A program made the translations under genes and the position numbers. A stretch of DNA of 32,638 nt, from contig NZ_JANEZT010000024.1 in the NCBI RefSeq assembly GCF_025403405.1, positions 1 to 32,638 on the forward strand. Reading direction: 5' to 3'. This DNA is from Frankia tisae. Its GTDB lineage: Bacteria > Actinomycetota > Actinomycetes > Frankiales > Frankiaceae. Of the stretch, positions 23,502 to 31,598 are shown in pieces. The notes below the pieces were generated by a model. It searched no databases and was not told the DNA's origin. It saw nothing but the letters and a program-made list of their open reading frames with translations. The stretch's first letter is position 1. Every line of letters starts with the position of its first letter.

Positions 23502-26170
23502 TGGCCTCGCCGATCCGTCCGGCTCCAGGGCCGGCCGACGCGGCGGGGGACGGCTCGGCGGCGAAGACCGTGGGACCCGCTGCGGCCGGCTTCACCACGA
23601 CCATCACGTCCCCCGCAGGCACGGATGGCCAGCCGGCCGCGGAGCAGGCCTCGGACACGAGCGGCTCGACGGCGACGTCCGGGGACGGCACGATCCCGCC
23701 CGTCGCCTACTCCCCCGTAGCCGAGCCGGCCATCGATGAACAGGCCACCGGCGAACAGCAGGCCTCCGACGAGCAGGGATCCGGCGAACAGGGATCCGGC
23801 GAACAGGGATCCGGCGAACAGGGATCCGGCGAACAGGGATCCGAAGTCTTCAGCACCGTAAGACCCGCAGGTGACGTCAGCGCGGGCCGCCGCGCCGGTG
23901 GCGGCCGGCGGCCACGGATCGGGCGCATGCCGAGCCGACATCCGGTCACGACCGTCCCCTCCCCGCCCCCCAGGGCGAACAGCGCGGCCGGTGACGAAAG
24001 CGACATCCGCGCTGTGCTGCGGATTCCCGAGTTCCGCCGGATGTGGATCCAGCTCAGCCTGTCCAGCCTCGGCGACTGGATGGGCCTACTGGCCACGACC
24101 GCGCTGGTCACCAAGCTGCAGAACAGCTTCTCGGGCCAGGCGTACGCCATCGGCTCGCTGCTGATCGTCCGGCTGATGCCGGCCCTGATCCTCGGACCGC
24201 TCGCCGGCGCGCTCGCCGACCGGCTCGATCGCCGGATGACCATGGTCGTCACGGATGTGATCCGCTTCGGGTTGTTCGTCTCGATCCCGCTCATCGGCAC
24301 GTTGGAGTGGCTGCTTATCGCGTCGTTCCTGGTCGAGGCGGTCACTCTGGTCTGGGCTCCGGCGAAGGACGCCAGCGTCCCGCACCTGGTTCCGCGGGAG
24401 CGGCTCGCAGCGGCGAACACGCTCAGCCTGATCATGACCTACGGCACGGCCCCGCTGGCCGCCGCCATCTTCACCCTGCTGGCGACGATCTCGCGGACGC
24501 TGGGCTCCAGCGTGTCGTTCTTCCGGGACTCCTCCGTCGATCTCGCGCTGTACTTCAACGCGGCGACCTTCCTCGGCTCGGCCATCGTGATCTGGGGACT
24601 CAAGGGCATCGGCCGGGCCGCCCGCCCGGAGACCGGTCCCGAACCCGGCTTCCTGGCGTCGATCACCGAGGGCTGGCGCTTCGTCGGGCAGGACCGGCTG
24701 GTCCGCGGGCTGGTCGTGGGCATCCTCGGCGGGTTCGCGGGGGCGGGTTGCGTGATCGCCCTCGGCCGGCTCTACGTCGGGATCCTCGGCGGCGGTGACT
24801 CCGCGTATGGAATTCTGTTCGGAGCGGTGTTCGTCGGGCTGGCCGGTGGGATGGCCGCCGGGCCGAAACTACTGGGCGACTACAGCCGAACCCGCCTGTT
24901 CGGCGTCTGCGTCACCGGCGCCGGCATCACCTTGGTGATCGTCGCGATCATCCCGAACCTGGTCATCGCCTGCATCCTGGTGGTGGCCGTGGGGGCCTTC
25001 GCCGGGGTGGCCTGGGTGACCGGTTACACGCTGCTGCAGGCCGAGGTCTCCGACGAGCTGCGGGGACGGACCTTCGCCCTGGTGCAGTCGCTGGTGCGCG
25101 TCGACCTGCTGCTGGTGCTGGCGGCCGCGCCCGCCCTCGTCGGGCTGATCGGCTCGCATGGCATCCATCTGTGGGGCGACATCACCGTGCGGGCAGACGG
25201 CGTCACCGTCGTCCTGCTCGGTGGTGGCCTGCTCGCGGTGGCGGTGGGGCTGTTCTCCTACCGCCAGATGGACGAGCGGGTCGGGGTCGCGGTCTGGCCG
25301 GAGCTGTGGAGCGCGCTGCGCGGCCGGAAGCCGGCGCCGACCCGACCACGTCACGCCGGCCTGTTCGTCGCGGTGGAGGGGGCCGAGGGGGCCGGCCGAT
25401 CCACCCAGGTGGAGCTGTTGCGCTCCTGGTTGGCCGCCAGCGGGCGCGAGGTCGTCGTGACCTCCGGTTCCGGCGCCACCGCCACCGGCGCGAGGCTGCG
25501 GGAGCTGCTGTTCGACCCCTCGGCACACCTGCACCCCCGCACCGAGGCGCTGCTCGCCGCCGCCGACCGTGCCGAGCACGTAAGCCGGGTGATCGAGCCG
25601 GCGCTCGCCCGGGGCGCAATCGTCATCACGGACCGCTACGTCGATTCGTGGGTCGCCTTCCAGTGCGCGAGCCGGTCGGTCGACGCCGCGGAACTGGCCG
25701 TGCTGGCCCAGTGGGCCACCCAGGCCCTCATCCCCGACCTGACCGTCCTGCTGGATCTGCCCGCCGAGCTCGCGTTGCCACCGGAAACGGGCGTTACCCC
25801 CCAGTTCCCCGCGGGCGAGCATGACGGCGCGCGGGCGCACGCCGACCCGGCCACGGCCACGGCCACGGCCACGGCCACCGACGCGGGCACGGCCACCGAC
25901 CTGGACGCGGGCACCAACCTGGACGCGGGCACCAACGATATCGGCGGTGAACCAGGCCGCGGATCGGGCGACCACTCGGGCGAGGAGGTAGGAGCCGAGG
26001 TGCTCGCCTATCGCCGCCGGGTGCGCGACGGGTTCCGCCGGCTGGCCCAGGAGGAGCCCGCGCGTTACCTCACCGTCGACGCGACCCGCCCCCGGGAAGA
26101 GATCCACGCCGAGGTCCGTGCGATCGTGGCCGGCCGGGTCAAGCGCCGGGCCGCTCCCCTGGGGGTCTGA
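23501..26170 (+). CDS. MFS transporter-thymidylate kinase fusion with a degenerate kinase domain
   Basis: An 889-residue fusion starting at ATG 23501, which overlaps the topA stop (TGATG). Residues 1-165 are low-complexity with GEQGS repeats. About 170-590 form an MFS-type domain (LGDWMGLLATTALVTKL; LAGALADRLDRRMTMVVTDV). About 620-889 resemble dTMP kinase, which makes dTDP. An MFS-dTMP kinase fusion at this locus is known in Streptomyces and relatives. Oddities: the P-loop reads EGAEGAGRSTQ with Arg633 in place of the invariant lysine, and the LID region is replaced by about 70 residues of Ala/Thr/Asp/Gly repeats (761-830), removing the usual catalytic arginines. The DRY motif is kept at 711-713. 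Kinase activity is doubtful. The transport substrate is unknown. Confidence 0.87.
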   Translation: MASPIRPAPGPADAAGDGSAAKTVGPAAAGFTTTITSPAGTDGQPAAEQASDTSGSTATSGDGTIPPVAYSPVAEPAIDEQATGEQQASDEQGSGEQGSGEQGSGEQGSGEQGSEVFSTVRPAGDVSAGRRAGGGRRPRIGRMPSRHPVTTVPSPPPRANSAAGDESDIRAVLRIPEFRRMWIQLSLSSLGDWMGLLATTALVTKLQNSFSGQAYAIGSLLIVRLMPALILGPLAGALADRLDRRMTMVVTDVIRFGLFVSIPLIGTLEWLLIASFLVEAVTLVWAPAKDASVPHLVPRERLAAANTLSLIMTYGTAPLAAAIFTLLATISRTLGSSVSFFRDSSVDLALYFNAATFLGSAIVIWGLKGIGRAARPETGPEPGFLASITEGWRFVGQDRLVRGLVVGILGGFAGAGCVIALGRLYVGILGGGDSAYGILFGAVFVGLAGGMAAGPKLLGDYSRTRLFGVCVTGAGITLVIVAIIPNLVIACILVVAVGAFAGVAWVTGYTLLQAEVSDELRGRTFALVQSLVRVDLLLVLAAAPALVGLIGSHGIHLWGDITVRADGVTVVLLGGGLLAVAVGLFSYRQMDERVGVAVWPELWSALRGRKPAPTRPRHAGLFVAVEGAEGAGRSTQVELLRSWLAASGREVVVTSGSGATATGARLRELLFDPSAHLHPRTEALLAAADRAEHVSRVIEPALARGAIVITDRYVDSWVAFQCASRSVDAAELAVLAQWATQALIPDLTVLLDLPAELALPPETGVTPQFPAGEHDGARAHADPATATATATATDAGTATDLDAGTNLDAGTNDIGGEPGRGSGDHSGEEVGAEVLAYRRRVRDGFRRLAQEEPARYLTVDATRPREEIHAEVRAIVAGRVKRRAAPLGV
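23774..23843 (+). repeat. 15-base tandem repeat encoding GEQGS
   Basis: Four perfect copies of CAGGGATCCGGCGAA followed by a partial fifth. Every copy contains GGATCC. The near-perfect identity suggests recent expansion. It lies in the disordered N-terminus of the MFS-kinase fusion. Confidence 0.92.
25849..25936 (+). repeat. GGCCAC hexamer array and 18-base repeat in the kinase LID region
   Basis: GGCCAC occurs five times in tandem at 25849-25878, and CTGGACGCGGGCACCAAC twice at 25901-25936 (LDAGTN). Both lie where dTMP kinases normally have the LID. Confidence 0.9.
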
Positions 26171-26220
26171 ACCGGCCAGCGGCTACCCGGTCGTCCCCGG
26201 GCGGGGGGATGATTGGGCCC

Positions 26221-27474
26221 GTGACCGTTTGGGAGACGCTGGTCGGCCAGGAAGCGGTCGTCGCGACGCTGCGGACGGCCGCGGTGGCAGCGTCCCGCGG
26301 CATCCGTGCGGCCATGGGCGGGGGTGACGGCCCGGCCGGCGCACGCTCCGGGATGACTCATTCGTGGCTGTTCACCGGCCCCGCCGGCGCGGGGCGGCAG
26401 GAGGCGGCGCGAGCGTTCGCCGCCGCTCTCAACTGTAAGCGGGAACCGCCGGGCTGCGGGGAGTGCAACGGCTGCCACACCGTGCTCACCGACACCGCCA
26501 CCGACCTACGCACCGTCACACCGGAGGGGCTCTCACTCGGGGTGAAGGATGTCCGCGCCCTGGTCCGGGACGCCGCCAGCGCCCCGACCGCCGGCCGCTG
26601 GCGGATCCTGCTGCTCACCGACGCCGACCGGCTCACCGAGGCAGCGGCCAACGCGCTGCTCAAGGCATTGGAGGAGCCGGCGGAACGCGCCGTGTTCCTG
26701 CTGTGCGCACCGTCGGTCGAGGACGTGCTGCCCACCATCCGCTCTCGCTGCCGGACGGTCGCGCTGCGGCTGCCCTCCGCCGCGGACGTGCGCGACATGC
26801 TGCTGCGGGAGGGGGTCGACGACCGGCTGGCGCAGACGGCAGCCCGGGCGTCGCAGGGGCACCTCGCGCTGGCCCGCCGCCTCGCCACCGACGAGGCCGC
26901 CCGGGCTCATCGCGCGGCGGTGCTACGCATCCCGAGCCGCCTGGGCCGCGTCGGGGACTGCCTGGCCGCGGCCGCGGATCTCGTGGGTGCCGCGAACGCG
27001 GACGCCGAGGCCGCGAACACCGAGCGGGACGAGGTCGAGACGGAGGCGCTGAAGACAGCACTCGGCGTCGGCGCGACGGCCACCGGTGGCAAGTCGAGGT
27101 CGGCTCGGGCGCCGAAGGCCGGTGCGAAGGCCCGGTCGATGGTCGTGCGGGGCGCGGCCGGGGCGCTCAAGGAGCTTGAGCGGACCCAGAAGAGTCGCGG
27201 GCGGCGCACCGTCCTCGACTCTCTCGACCGTGCCCTGGTCGACCTTGCTGGTCTCTACCGCGATGTGCTCGCGGAGCAGCTCGGCGCACCGGTCGACCCG
27301 ATCCATGCCGACCATGCGGCCGAGGCCGCGGGCCTCGCGGCGGGCTCGACGCCGGAGCAGACGCTGCGGCGGCTGGAGGCCGTGCTCGCGACCCGGTCGG
27401 CGCTCGCCGACAATCCCGGCCTCGTCCCGCTACTCGCGGTGGAATCGCTGGCCCTCGCCCTGCGCGACGGCTGA
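26221..27474 (+). CDS. holB: DNA polymerase III delta prime subunit
   Basis: Clamp-loader subunit, 417 residues from GTG 26221 (TVWETLVGQEAVVATL, the usual start of the family). ATG 26209 is four codons earlier but has its G-run directly against the ATG. The P-loop is degenerate (GPAGAGRQEA), as expected for delta prime, which need not hydrolyse ATP. Cys72, Cys79, Cys82 and Cys85 form the zinc module. LLLTDADRLTEAAANALLKA and LEEPAERAVFLL are the sensor region, and IRSRCRTV contains the SRC motif. A basic Ala-rich insert (about 265-310) separates the ATPase part from the C-terminal helical collar. It follows the kinase fusion after 50 bases, as in related genomes. Confidence 0.93.
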   Translation: MTVWETLVGQEAVVATLRTAAVAASRGIRAAMGGGDGPAGARSGMTHSWLFTGPAGAGRQEAARAFAAALNCKREPPGCGECNGCHTVLTDTATDLRTVTPEGLSLGVKDVRALVRDAASAPTAGRWRILLLTDADRLTEAAANALLKALEEPAERAVFLLCAPSVEDVLPTIRSRCRTVALRLPSAADVRDMLLREGVDDRLAQTAARASQGHLALARRLATDEAARAHRAAVLRIPSRLGRVGDCLAAAADLVGAANADAEAANTERDEVETEALKTALGVGATATGGKSRSARAPKAGAKARSMVVRGAAGALKELERTQKSRGRRTVLDSLDRALVDLAGLYRDVLAEQLGAPVDPIHADHAAEAAGLAAGSTPEQTLRRLEAVLATRSALADNPGLVPLLAVESLALALRDG

Positions 27475-27484
27475 CGCCGGCCGC

Positions 27485-27538
27485 CGCCGCTCGCCCGGCC
27501 ACCGCCGCTCGCCCGGAGACCGCCGCTCGCCCGGAGAC
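27485..27538. repeat. three tandem copies of an 18-base unit after holB
   Basis: CGCCGCTCGCCCGGAGAC in three copies, the first with CC for AG near its end. Noncoding; it lies 10 bases after the holB stop. Confidence 0.85.
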
Positions 27539-27605
27539 CGCCAAGCGGCGGTCGATGGGCCGAATAGGCCGAATGGGCAGCCAACCTGCAAGTCCAGGCA
27601 TATCC

Positions 27606-27624
27606 TGATCTGCGACGCAGATCA
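27606..27624. promoter_or_regulatory. palindromic site upstream of the ricT-like gene
   Basis: TGATCTGC and GCAGATCA are perfect eight-base inverted arms separated by GAC, directly after TATCC, which may be part of a -10 element. It looks like a dimeric regulator operator about 117 bases before the next start. No regulator is identified. Confidence 0.4.
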
Positions 27625-27740
27625 CGCCCGCGAGCGGCTCCGGCAGGCCCCACTCGACCGGCGCTGCCGCACATCGGGCCCGCTTCCCAGTCGGGCCACC
27701 GTTCCGGCCGGCCCGCGGGCCAGGGGAGGTGACGGGCCGG

Positions 27741-28751
27741 ATGCCGATGATGTGCGCAGTGGCGTTCTCCCCGCGCGGCAAGCTCTACTACGCAGATCCG
27801 GGTACCCATACCCCCCGGGTCGGCGACCAGGTCCTCGTGCCCACCGACGATGGTCCCGAGGTCGCCACCTGCATGTGGGCACCGCAGTGGGTCTCCGAGG
27901 ACATCGGCGGCCTGCCCGTGCTGGCGGGGATGGCACAGACGGCCGATGTGCAGCGCGCCGAGCTGTCCCGGCGTCGGCGCGCCCGCGCTCGGGTCGCCGC
28001 CCGCCGGCTGGCGCGGGAGCACAACCTGCCGATGAAGATCGTGGGCGTCGATCACGTACCGGACACGGGCGGCTACACGATCTACTTCAGCGCCGAGACC
28101 CGGATCGACTTCCGGGAGCTGGTCCGCGACCTGAACCGGACGCTGGCCGCGCGAGTGCGGCTGCGGCAGCTGTCCGCCCGGGACGGCGCCCGCTTGCAGG
28201 GCGGGATCGGTTCGTGCGGGCGCGACCTGTGCTGCGCCACGTTCCTCACCGACTTCGAGCCGGTGAGCCTGCGCATGGCCCGCGACCAGAACCTCGCCCT
28301 CAACCCGATGCGCATCAGCGGGGCCTGCGGCCGGCTGATGTGCTGCCTGCGCTACGAGCACCCGTTGTACGAGGAGTTCGCCGGGGCCGTGCCCGCCGTC
28401 GGGGAACGGGCCTGCACACCCCAGGGCGAGGGCCGAGTCGTGCGCCACGACGTGCCACGCGAGCAGGTGGTCGTCGTGCTCGACGGCGGTGCGCGGACCT
28501 CCTGCGAACGAGCCGACGTGTGCCCGTCCCGGCAGGCGCACGAGGCCGCCTACGCCCCGCACAAGGCCGAGCCCCGCTCCGATCCCGGCCCCGCTCCGGC
28601 CGGCATCGACCATGCCGGCGCCCACGAGGGCGCCGGTGGCGCAGGCGCGAACCACGTCGCCGCCGACCTCGAGGAGGCGGAGTACGACGGGGCGCCAGGC
28701 GGCGCCCCGGGGCATTCCCGCCGACGCTCCCGGCACCGCCCCCGCCTCTGA
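27741..28751 (+). CDS. PSP1-domain protein, RicT/YaaT-like
   Basis: A 336-residue protein. The PSP1 C-terminal domain spans about 75-210 and includes VGVDHVPDTGGYTIYFSAET and RLQGGIGSCGRDLCC. Two cysteine clusters, CGRDLCC (Cys159, 164, 165) and CGRLMCC (Cys196, 201, 202), match the cysteine-rich character of RicT/YaaT, part of a Bacillus complex that carries [4Fe-4S] clusters and promotes mRNA maturation. The actinobacterial role is not established. The C-terminal 110 residues are disordered, Ala/Pro/His-rich and end in Arg. The run GGGGAGG at 27723-27729 favours ATG 27741, though GTG 27729 is open. The gene is placed after holB, as in Bacillus, where yaaT follows holB. Confidence 0.9.
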   Translation: MPMMCAVAFSPRGKLYYADPGTHTPRVGDQVLVPTDDGPEVATCMWAPQWVSEDIGGLPVLAGMAQTADVQRAELSRRRRARARVAARRLAREHNLPMKIVGVDHVPDTGGYTIYFSAETRIDFRELVRDLNRTLAARVRLRQLSARDGARLQGGIGSCGRDLCCATFLTDFEPVSLRMARDQNLALNPMRISGACGRLMCCLRYEHPLYEEFAGAVPAVGERACTPQGEGRVVRHDVPREQVVVVLDGGARTSCERADVCPSRQAHEAAYAPHKAEPRSDPGPAPAGIDHAGAHEGAGGAGANHVAADLEEAEYDGAPGGAPGHSRRRSRHRPRL

Positions 28752-28772
28752 TCGGTCAGGGCACCCGACGGA

Positions 28773-29510
28773 TCACGGGTCGAACCGGTAGCCCATCCCG
28801 CGCAGTGTGGTGACCAGCCGTCGCTGCGGCGGGCGGCCCTCCACCTTGGTGCGTACCCGCCGGACGTGCTCGGTCACGGTGGCAGGGTCCTGGAAGCGGG
28901 TACCCCAGACCTGTTCGAGCAGCTCCTCGCGGCTGAAAACCCGTCGTGGGTGGCGCGCGAGGAAGGCCAGTAGCTCGTACTCGCGCGCGGTCAGGTCGAT
29001 CCGCTCGCCGGCGACGGCGACCTCGCGGGCGCGCAGGTCGATGGACACGTCGCCGTACACGAGCGGGTCGTTGCCGTCCCCGCTGCGTTGCGGCGGCGGC
29101 TCGGCGGGCCGGCGGCGTAGCCGGGCCCGCACCCGAGCGACCAGTTCCCGCAGCGAGTAGGGCTTCACGACGTAGTCGTCGGCGCCCAGCTCCAGGCCGA
29201 CCACGCGATCGACCTCCTCGGCCCGCCCGGTGAGCATGATCACCGGCACCTCGCTGGTCTGGCGCAGACGGCTCAGTACGGCGAAGCCGTCCATCCGCGG
29301 CATCGCGACGTCCAGCACGACCAGATCGATCTCCGTCGTCTGGAAAAGCCGGAGGGCAGCTTCGCCGTCCGCCGCCTCCAACACGCGATAACCGAATCGT
29401 TCGAGGCTGCGCGCAAGTGCCACGCGCGATGCCTCATCGTCCTCAGCGACGAGGAGCGAGGCTCCTCGTGTCGCCGCTGCTGCTGGTGCAGCGTCCCCGG
29501 CCCCGGTCAT
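28773..29510 (-). CDS. OmpR/PhoB-family response regulator (no adjacent kinase)
   Basis: A 245-residue two-domain regulator. The receiver domain (18-135) has acidic pair Glu23-Asp24, phospho-acceptor Asp67 (VVLDVAMPRMDG), Thr94 and Lys116 (VVKPYSLREL). The C-terminal winged helix (about 150-245) contains LTAREYELLAFLARHPRRVF and RRLVTTLRGMGYRF, typical of OmpR-type DNA-binding domains. A 17-residue Ala-rich extension precedes the receiver. No histidine kinase gene lies in the window, so it is an orphan here. Convergent with the ricT-like gene, with a 21-base gap. Start ATG 29510 has a weak ribosome site. Confidence 0.93.
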   Translation of the reverse strand: MTGAGDAAPAAAATRGASLLVAEDDEASRVALARSLERFGYRVLEAADGEAALRLFQTTEIDLVVLDVAMPRMDGFAVLSRLRQTSEVPVIMLTGRAEEVDRVVGLELGADDYVVKPYSLRELVARVRARLRRRPAEPPPQRSGDGNDPLVYGDVSIDLRAREVAVAGERIDLTAREYELLAFLARHPRRVFSREELLEQVWGTRFQDPATVTEHVRRVRTKVEGRPPQRRLVTTLRGMGYRFDP

Positions 29511-29909
29511 GGAGCGAAACCCTACGCATCCTCATCGGAACAACTGCAACCGGGGTAGCGGTTTGGGGCGTTCGGTGGGGCTAGGAACCAAAAATCATGA
29601 CAAATAATAGATTGAGTGAAAACCGATCGTCACATCAGCGGCTTCCTTCTCGGCCACCGATGACGCACTGATGGGGTTGGATCGTCAGATTGTTCCCGAA
29701 TTCGCCCCCTGACCTCGCTCGAATCGGCGCCCACCGCGGACGGGAGGCATTCATCGCCGGGCGCAGGCCACGGGCGGGAGCGGGGCGGACATCAGGGCCG
29801 GCCGGCCGGCTCCTCGTCCGCCGCGCCGAGCAGCCACCCGAGCACCACCAGTCGGCACCGCCCAGGCATCTGGCATACTCGACCCGGGCCAGTGCGATCC
29901 TGGCCGATC
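29511..29909. promoter_or_regulatory. AT-rich intergenic region between the response regulator and tRNA-Thr
   Basis: No protein gene supported. 29586-29632 is a markedly AT-rich island (CAAAAATCATGACAAATAAT and flanks) about 80-120 bases upstream of the response regulator start. On the minus strand TTTTCA and CATGAT, 17 bases apart, are a weak promoter candidate. The remainder leads into the tRNA and should include its promoter. Confidence 0.45.
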
Positions 29910-29981
29910 GCCGGAGTAGCTCAGTGGCAGAGCAATCGCCTCGTAAGCGATAGGTCGCGGGTTCAATCCCCGCCTCCGGCT
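29910..29981 (+). tRNA. tRNA-Thr, anticodon CGU
   Basis: A complete cloverleaf. Acceptor GCCGGAG pairs with CTCCGGC, D-stem GCTC with GAGC, anticodon stem ATCGC with GCGAT around loop CTCGTAA (anticodon CGT at 29942-29944), and T-stem GCGGG with CCCGC around TTCAATC. Discriminator T; CCA is not encoded. It reads ACG codons, common in GC-rich genomes. Confidence 0.97.
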
Positions 29982-30113
29982 CACTCCCCCTCCAGAACGG
30001 GCCCTGGCCGGCACGCGCTGCGACAGCCGGGCACGCTCGGTGCGGCGGGTGCGGCGCCCCCGAGTGCGACAATCGATCCCACGACCACGGGCGTCACGGT
30101 CCCCTCGTACGGG

Positions 30114-30404
30114 GTGCGCAGCCGGGTTGAGCGCACCGGCCCGGCGATTCGCGCCGCGCTCGATCCCGAGCAGCGCGCCGAGTTCGAAGCCGACTTCCAT
30201 GCGGCCGCCGTCGAGACCGACAACACCCTCGACCTGGCACCGCTACACCGGGTCATCGACCGCTGGTGGCCCCAGGCCGTGCTCTGCGCCAATCCGGAGA
30301 TCCAGGCCGGCATCGACAAGGACCGGCGCCGGCTTGCCGTCGGCGACCTGTCCGTGCTTGGGGGGATCACGACCTATCCCCATGCGGGCAATACGGCCGA
30401 CTAG
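30114..30404 (+). CDS. DUF6247-like protein, possible antitoxin
   Basis: A 96-residue hydrophilic protein. GPAIRAALDPEQRAEFEADF and the following helical region, with LHRVIDRWWPQAVLCANP, resemble DUF6247 proteins of actinobacteria ('...AIRAAL.P..RAEFE..., L..W...A...DP'), many of which sit before a RelE-type toxin gene. The assignment is by eye and moderate. GTG 30114 is the only in-frame start between the tRNA and the domain; it has no good ribosome site, so the gene may be poorly expressed or decayed. The following short frame begins MACYTVRW, as RelE toxins often begin. Confidence 0.55.
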   Translation: MRSRVERTGPAIRAALDPEQRAEFEADFHAAAVETDNTLDLAPLHRVIDRWWPQAVLCANPEIQAGIDKDRRRLAVGDLSVLGGITTYPHAGNTAD

Positions 30405-30410
30405 CAGCAC

Positions 30411-30447
30411 ATGGCCTGCTACACGGTCCGCTGGCTCACCGGAAGGC
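30411..30447 (+). pseudogene. possible N-terminal remnant of a RelE/ParE-type toxin
   Basis: Six bases after the DUF6247-like stop, ATG 30411 opens MACYTVRWLTG, similar to the 'M-x-Y-x-V-R-W' beginning of RelE/ParE toxins. The frame then becomes Arg/Pro-rich and runs antisense into ppa with no toxin-like sequence. If real, only the first dozen codons remain. The match is very short and could be chance. Confidence 0.25.
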
Positions 30448-30457
30448 CGGCGCGAGG

Positions 30458-30507
30458 GACGCCTCCTCATCCACGAAACCCCGCGGGCTCGTGCATGGAG
30501 AGGCGTC
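30458..30507. terminator. hairpin between convergent genes upstream of the ppa stop
   Basis: GACGCCTC (30458-30465) pairs with GAGGCGTC (30500-30507), and inside it CACGA (30472-30476) pairs with TCGTG (30489-30493). The two stems are separated by a symmetric six-base internal loop. It is located just beyond the ppa stop in the convergent gap, so it may terminate ppa. Confidence 0.5.
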
Positions 30508-30528
30508 GCCGCCGCGCCGGTCGGCCGA

Positions 30529-31068
30529 TCACGCCAACTTGGGCTCGGCCTCCTGGTCGTGCCCGTCCGCCCCGGCGGCCTCCGAGTCGTGCAGCCGCTT
30601 GATGGAGGCGAGGATCTCCCGCTCGGCCTCCTTGCGGTCCACCCAGGACGCGCCCTCGACCGACTTGCCGGGCTCCAGGTCCTTGTAGACCTCGAAGAAA
30701 TGCTGGATCTCCAGCCGGTCGAACTCCGGCAGGTGCCGCAGGTCCCGCAGATGCTCCTGCCGCACGTCCGCGACCGGGACGCACAGGACCTTGTCGTCCG
30801 GGCCCTTCTCGTCGGTCATCTCGAACATGCCGATCGTCCGGCACCGCACCAGGCAGCCCGGGAAGGTCGGCTCCTCCAGCAGGACGAGCGCATCCAGCGG
30901 ATCCCCGTCTCGCCCGAGGGTGCCCTCGATGAACCCGTAGTCCGACGGGTAGTGGGTGGAGGTGAACAACATCCGGTCGAGCCGGATGCGTCCGGTGTGG
31001 TGATCCATCTCGTACTTGTTGCGCTGACCCTTGGGGATCTCGATGGTCACATCGAACTCAAGGTCCAC
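30529..31068 (-). CDS. ppa: inorganic pyrophosphatase (family I, soluble)
   Basis: A 179-residue cytoplasmic enzyme that hydrolyses pyrophosphate to phosphate. [16 protein letters not shown] is the typical beginning, [13 protein letters not shown] and the signature [11 protein letters not shown] supply the metal and substrate ligands, and [13 protein letters not shown] is conserved near the C-terminus. GTG 31068 is preferred: GGGAG lies four bases upstream and the protein then begins close to known family starts. ATG 31089 would add MKETGSG. The tail ([18 protein letters not shown]) is an acidic extension. The orthologous M. tuberculosis gene (Rv3628) is also divergent from dacB (Rv3627c), as here. 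Confidence 0.95.
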   Translation of the reverse strand: MDLEFDVTIEIPKGQRNKYEMDHHTGRIRLDRMLFTSTHYPSDYGFIEGTLGRDGDPLDALVLLEEPTFPGCLVRCRTIGMFEMTDEKGPDDKVLCVPVADVRQEHLRDLRHLPEFDRLEIQHFFEVYKDLEPGKSVEGASWVDRKEAEREILASIKRLHDSEAAGADGHDQEAEPKLA

Positions 31069-31598
31069 TCCGCTCCCTGTCTCCTTCATGCTCAGGCCGG
31101 CCCGGTCCGCGCCGGACGGCCGCCACGTGTGAACTTGCTTGTCAGCCTCCGGCGAATGCCGGGTTCGCATGCTCCGGCGGCTGCCGGGGCACCGCGGCCG
31201 GATGCCGCGCGCCACCGACGGCGGGCACGCGCCGGGACACCCGACGGACGCGGCGAAGTGTCGCGGACGACGACCGCCGCCCTCCCAGTGTCCCGGAAGC
31301 ACGCGGCCGGCGAGCGGGAGCCCGCCTCTCGCAGGCAGGTGTTCCCCCGCCGGCCACCGATGACCCGCCGGGCGGCGGGAAAGCATGCCGGACCGCCGCG
31401 GCCGACCGGACCCGCCCGCTGGCCACCAGGACCGGCGCGGGTCGACTCACGGTTCGCGCCATACGGTGACACAGTGGCCCTCCATATGCCACCGGGGACG
31501 CCCCGCGCCAGACTGGCATGCATCCGCCCGCAACGGCTCACACCCGCCGCGGCGGGTGGCGGTGACGTCGCCCACCCGCCTTGCGTAGTGTCCGGCGA
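31069..31598. promoter_or_regulatory. divergent intergenic region between ppa and dacB
   Basis: About 530 bases without a supportable gene. Open frames on both strands are Arg/Pro-rich and domain-free. It should contain both promoters. CATACGGT near 31460 and TAGTGT at 31585-31590 are possible -10 elements; no confident -35 was found. Confidence 0.45.

Noticed and set aside
24869-26107. Minus-strand open frame of 412 codons opposite the MFS-kinase gene
   Set aside because: His/Arg/Gly-rich with no domain; shadow frame.
29910-29981. tRNA-Thr as an attachment site for an integrated element
   Set aside because: I found no duplicate of the tRNA 3' end and no integrase in the window.
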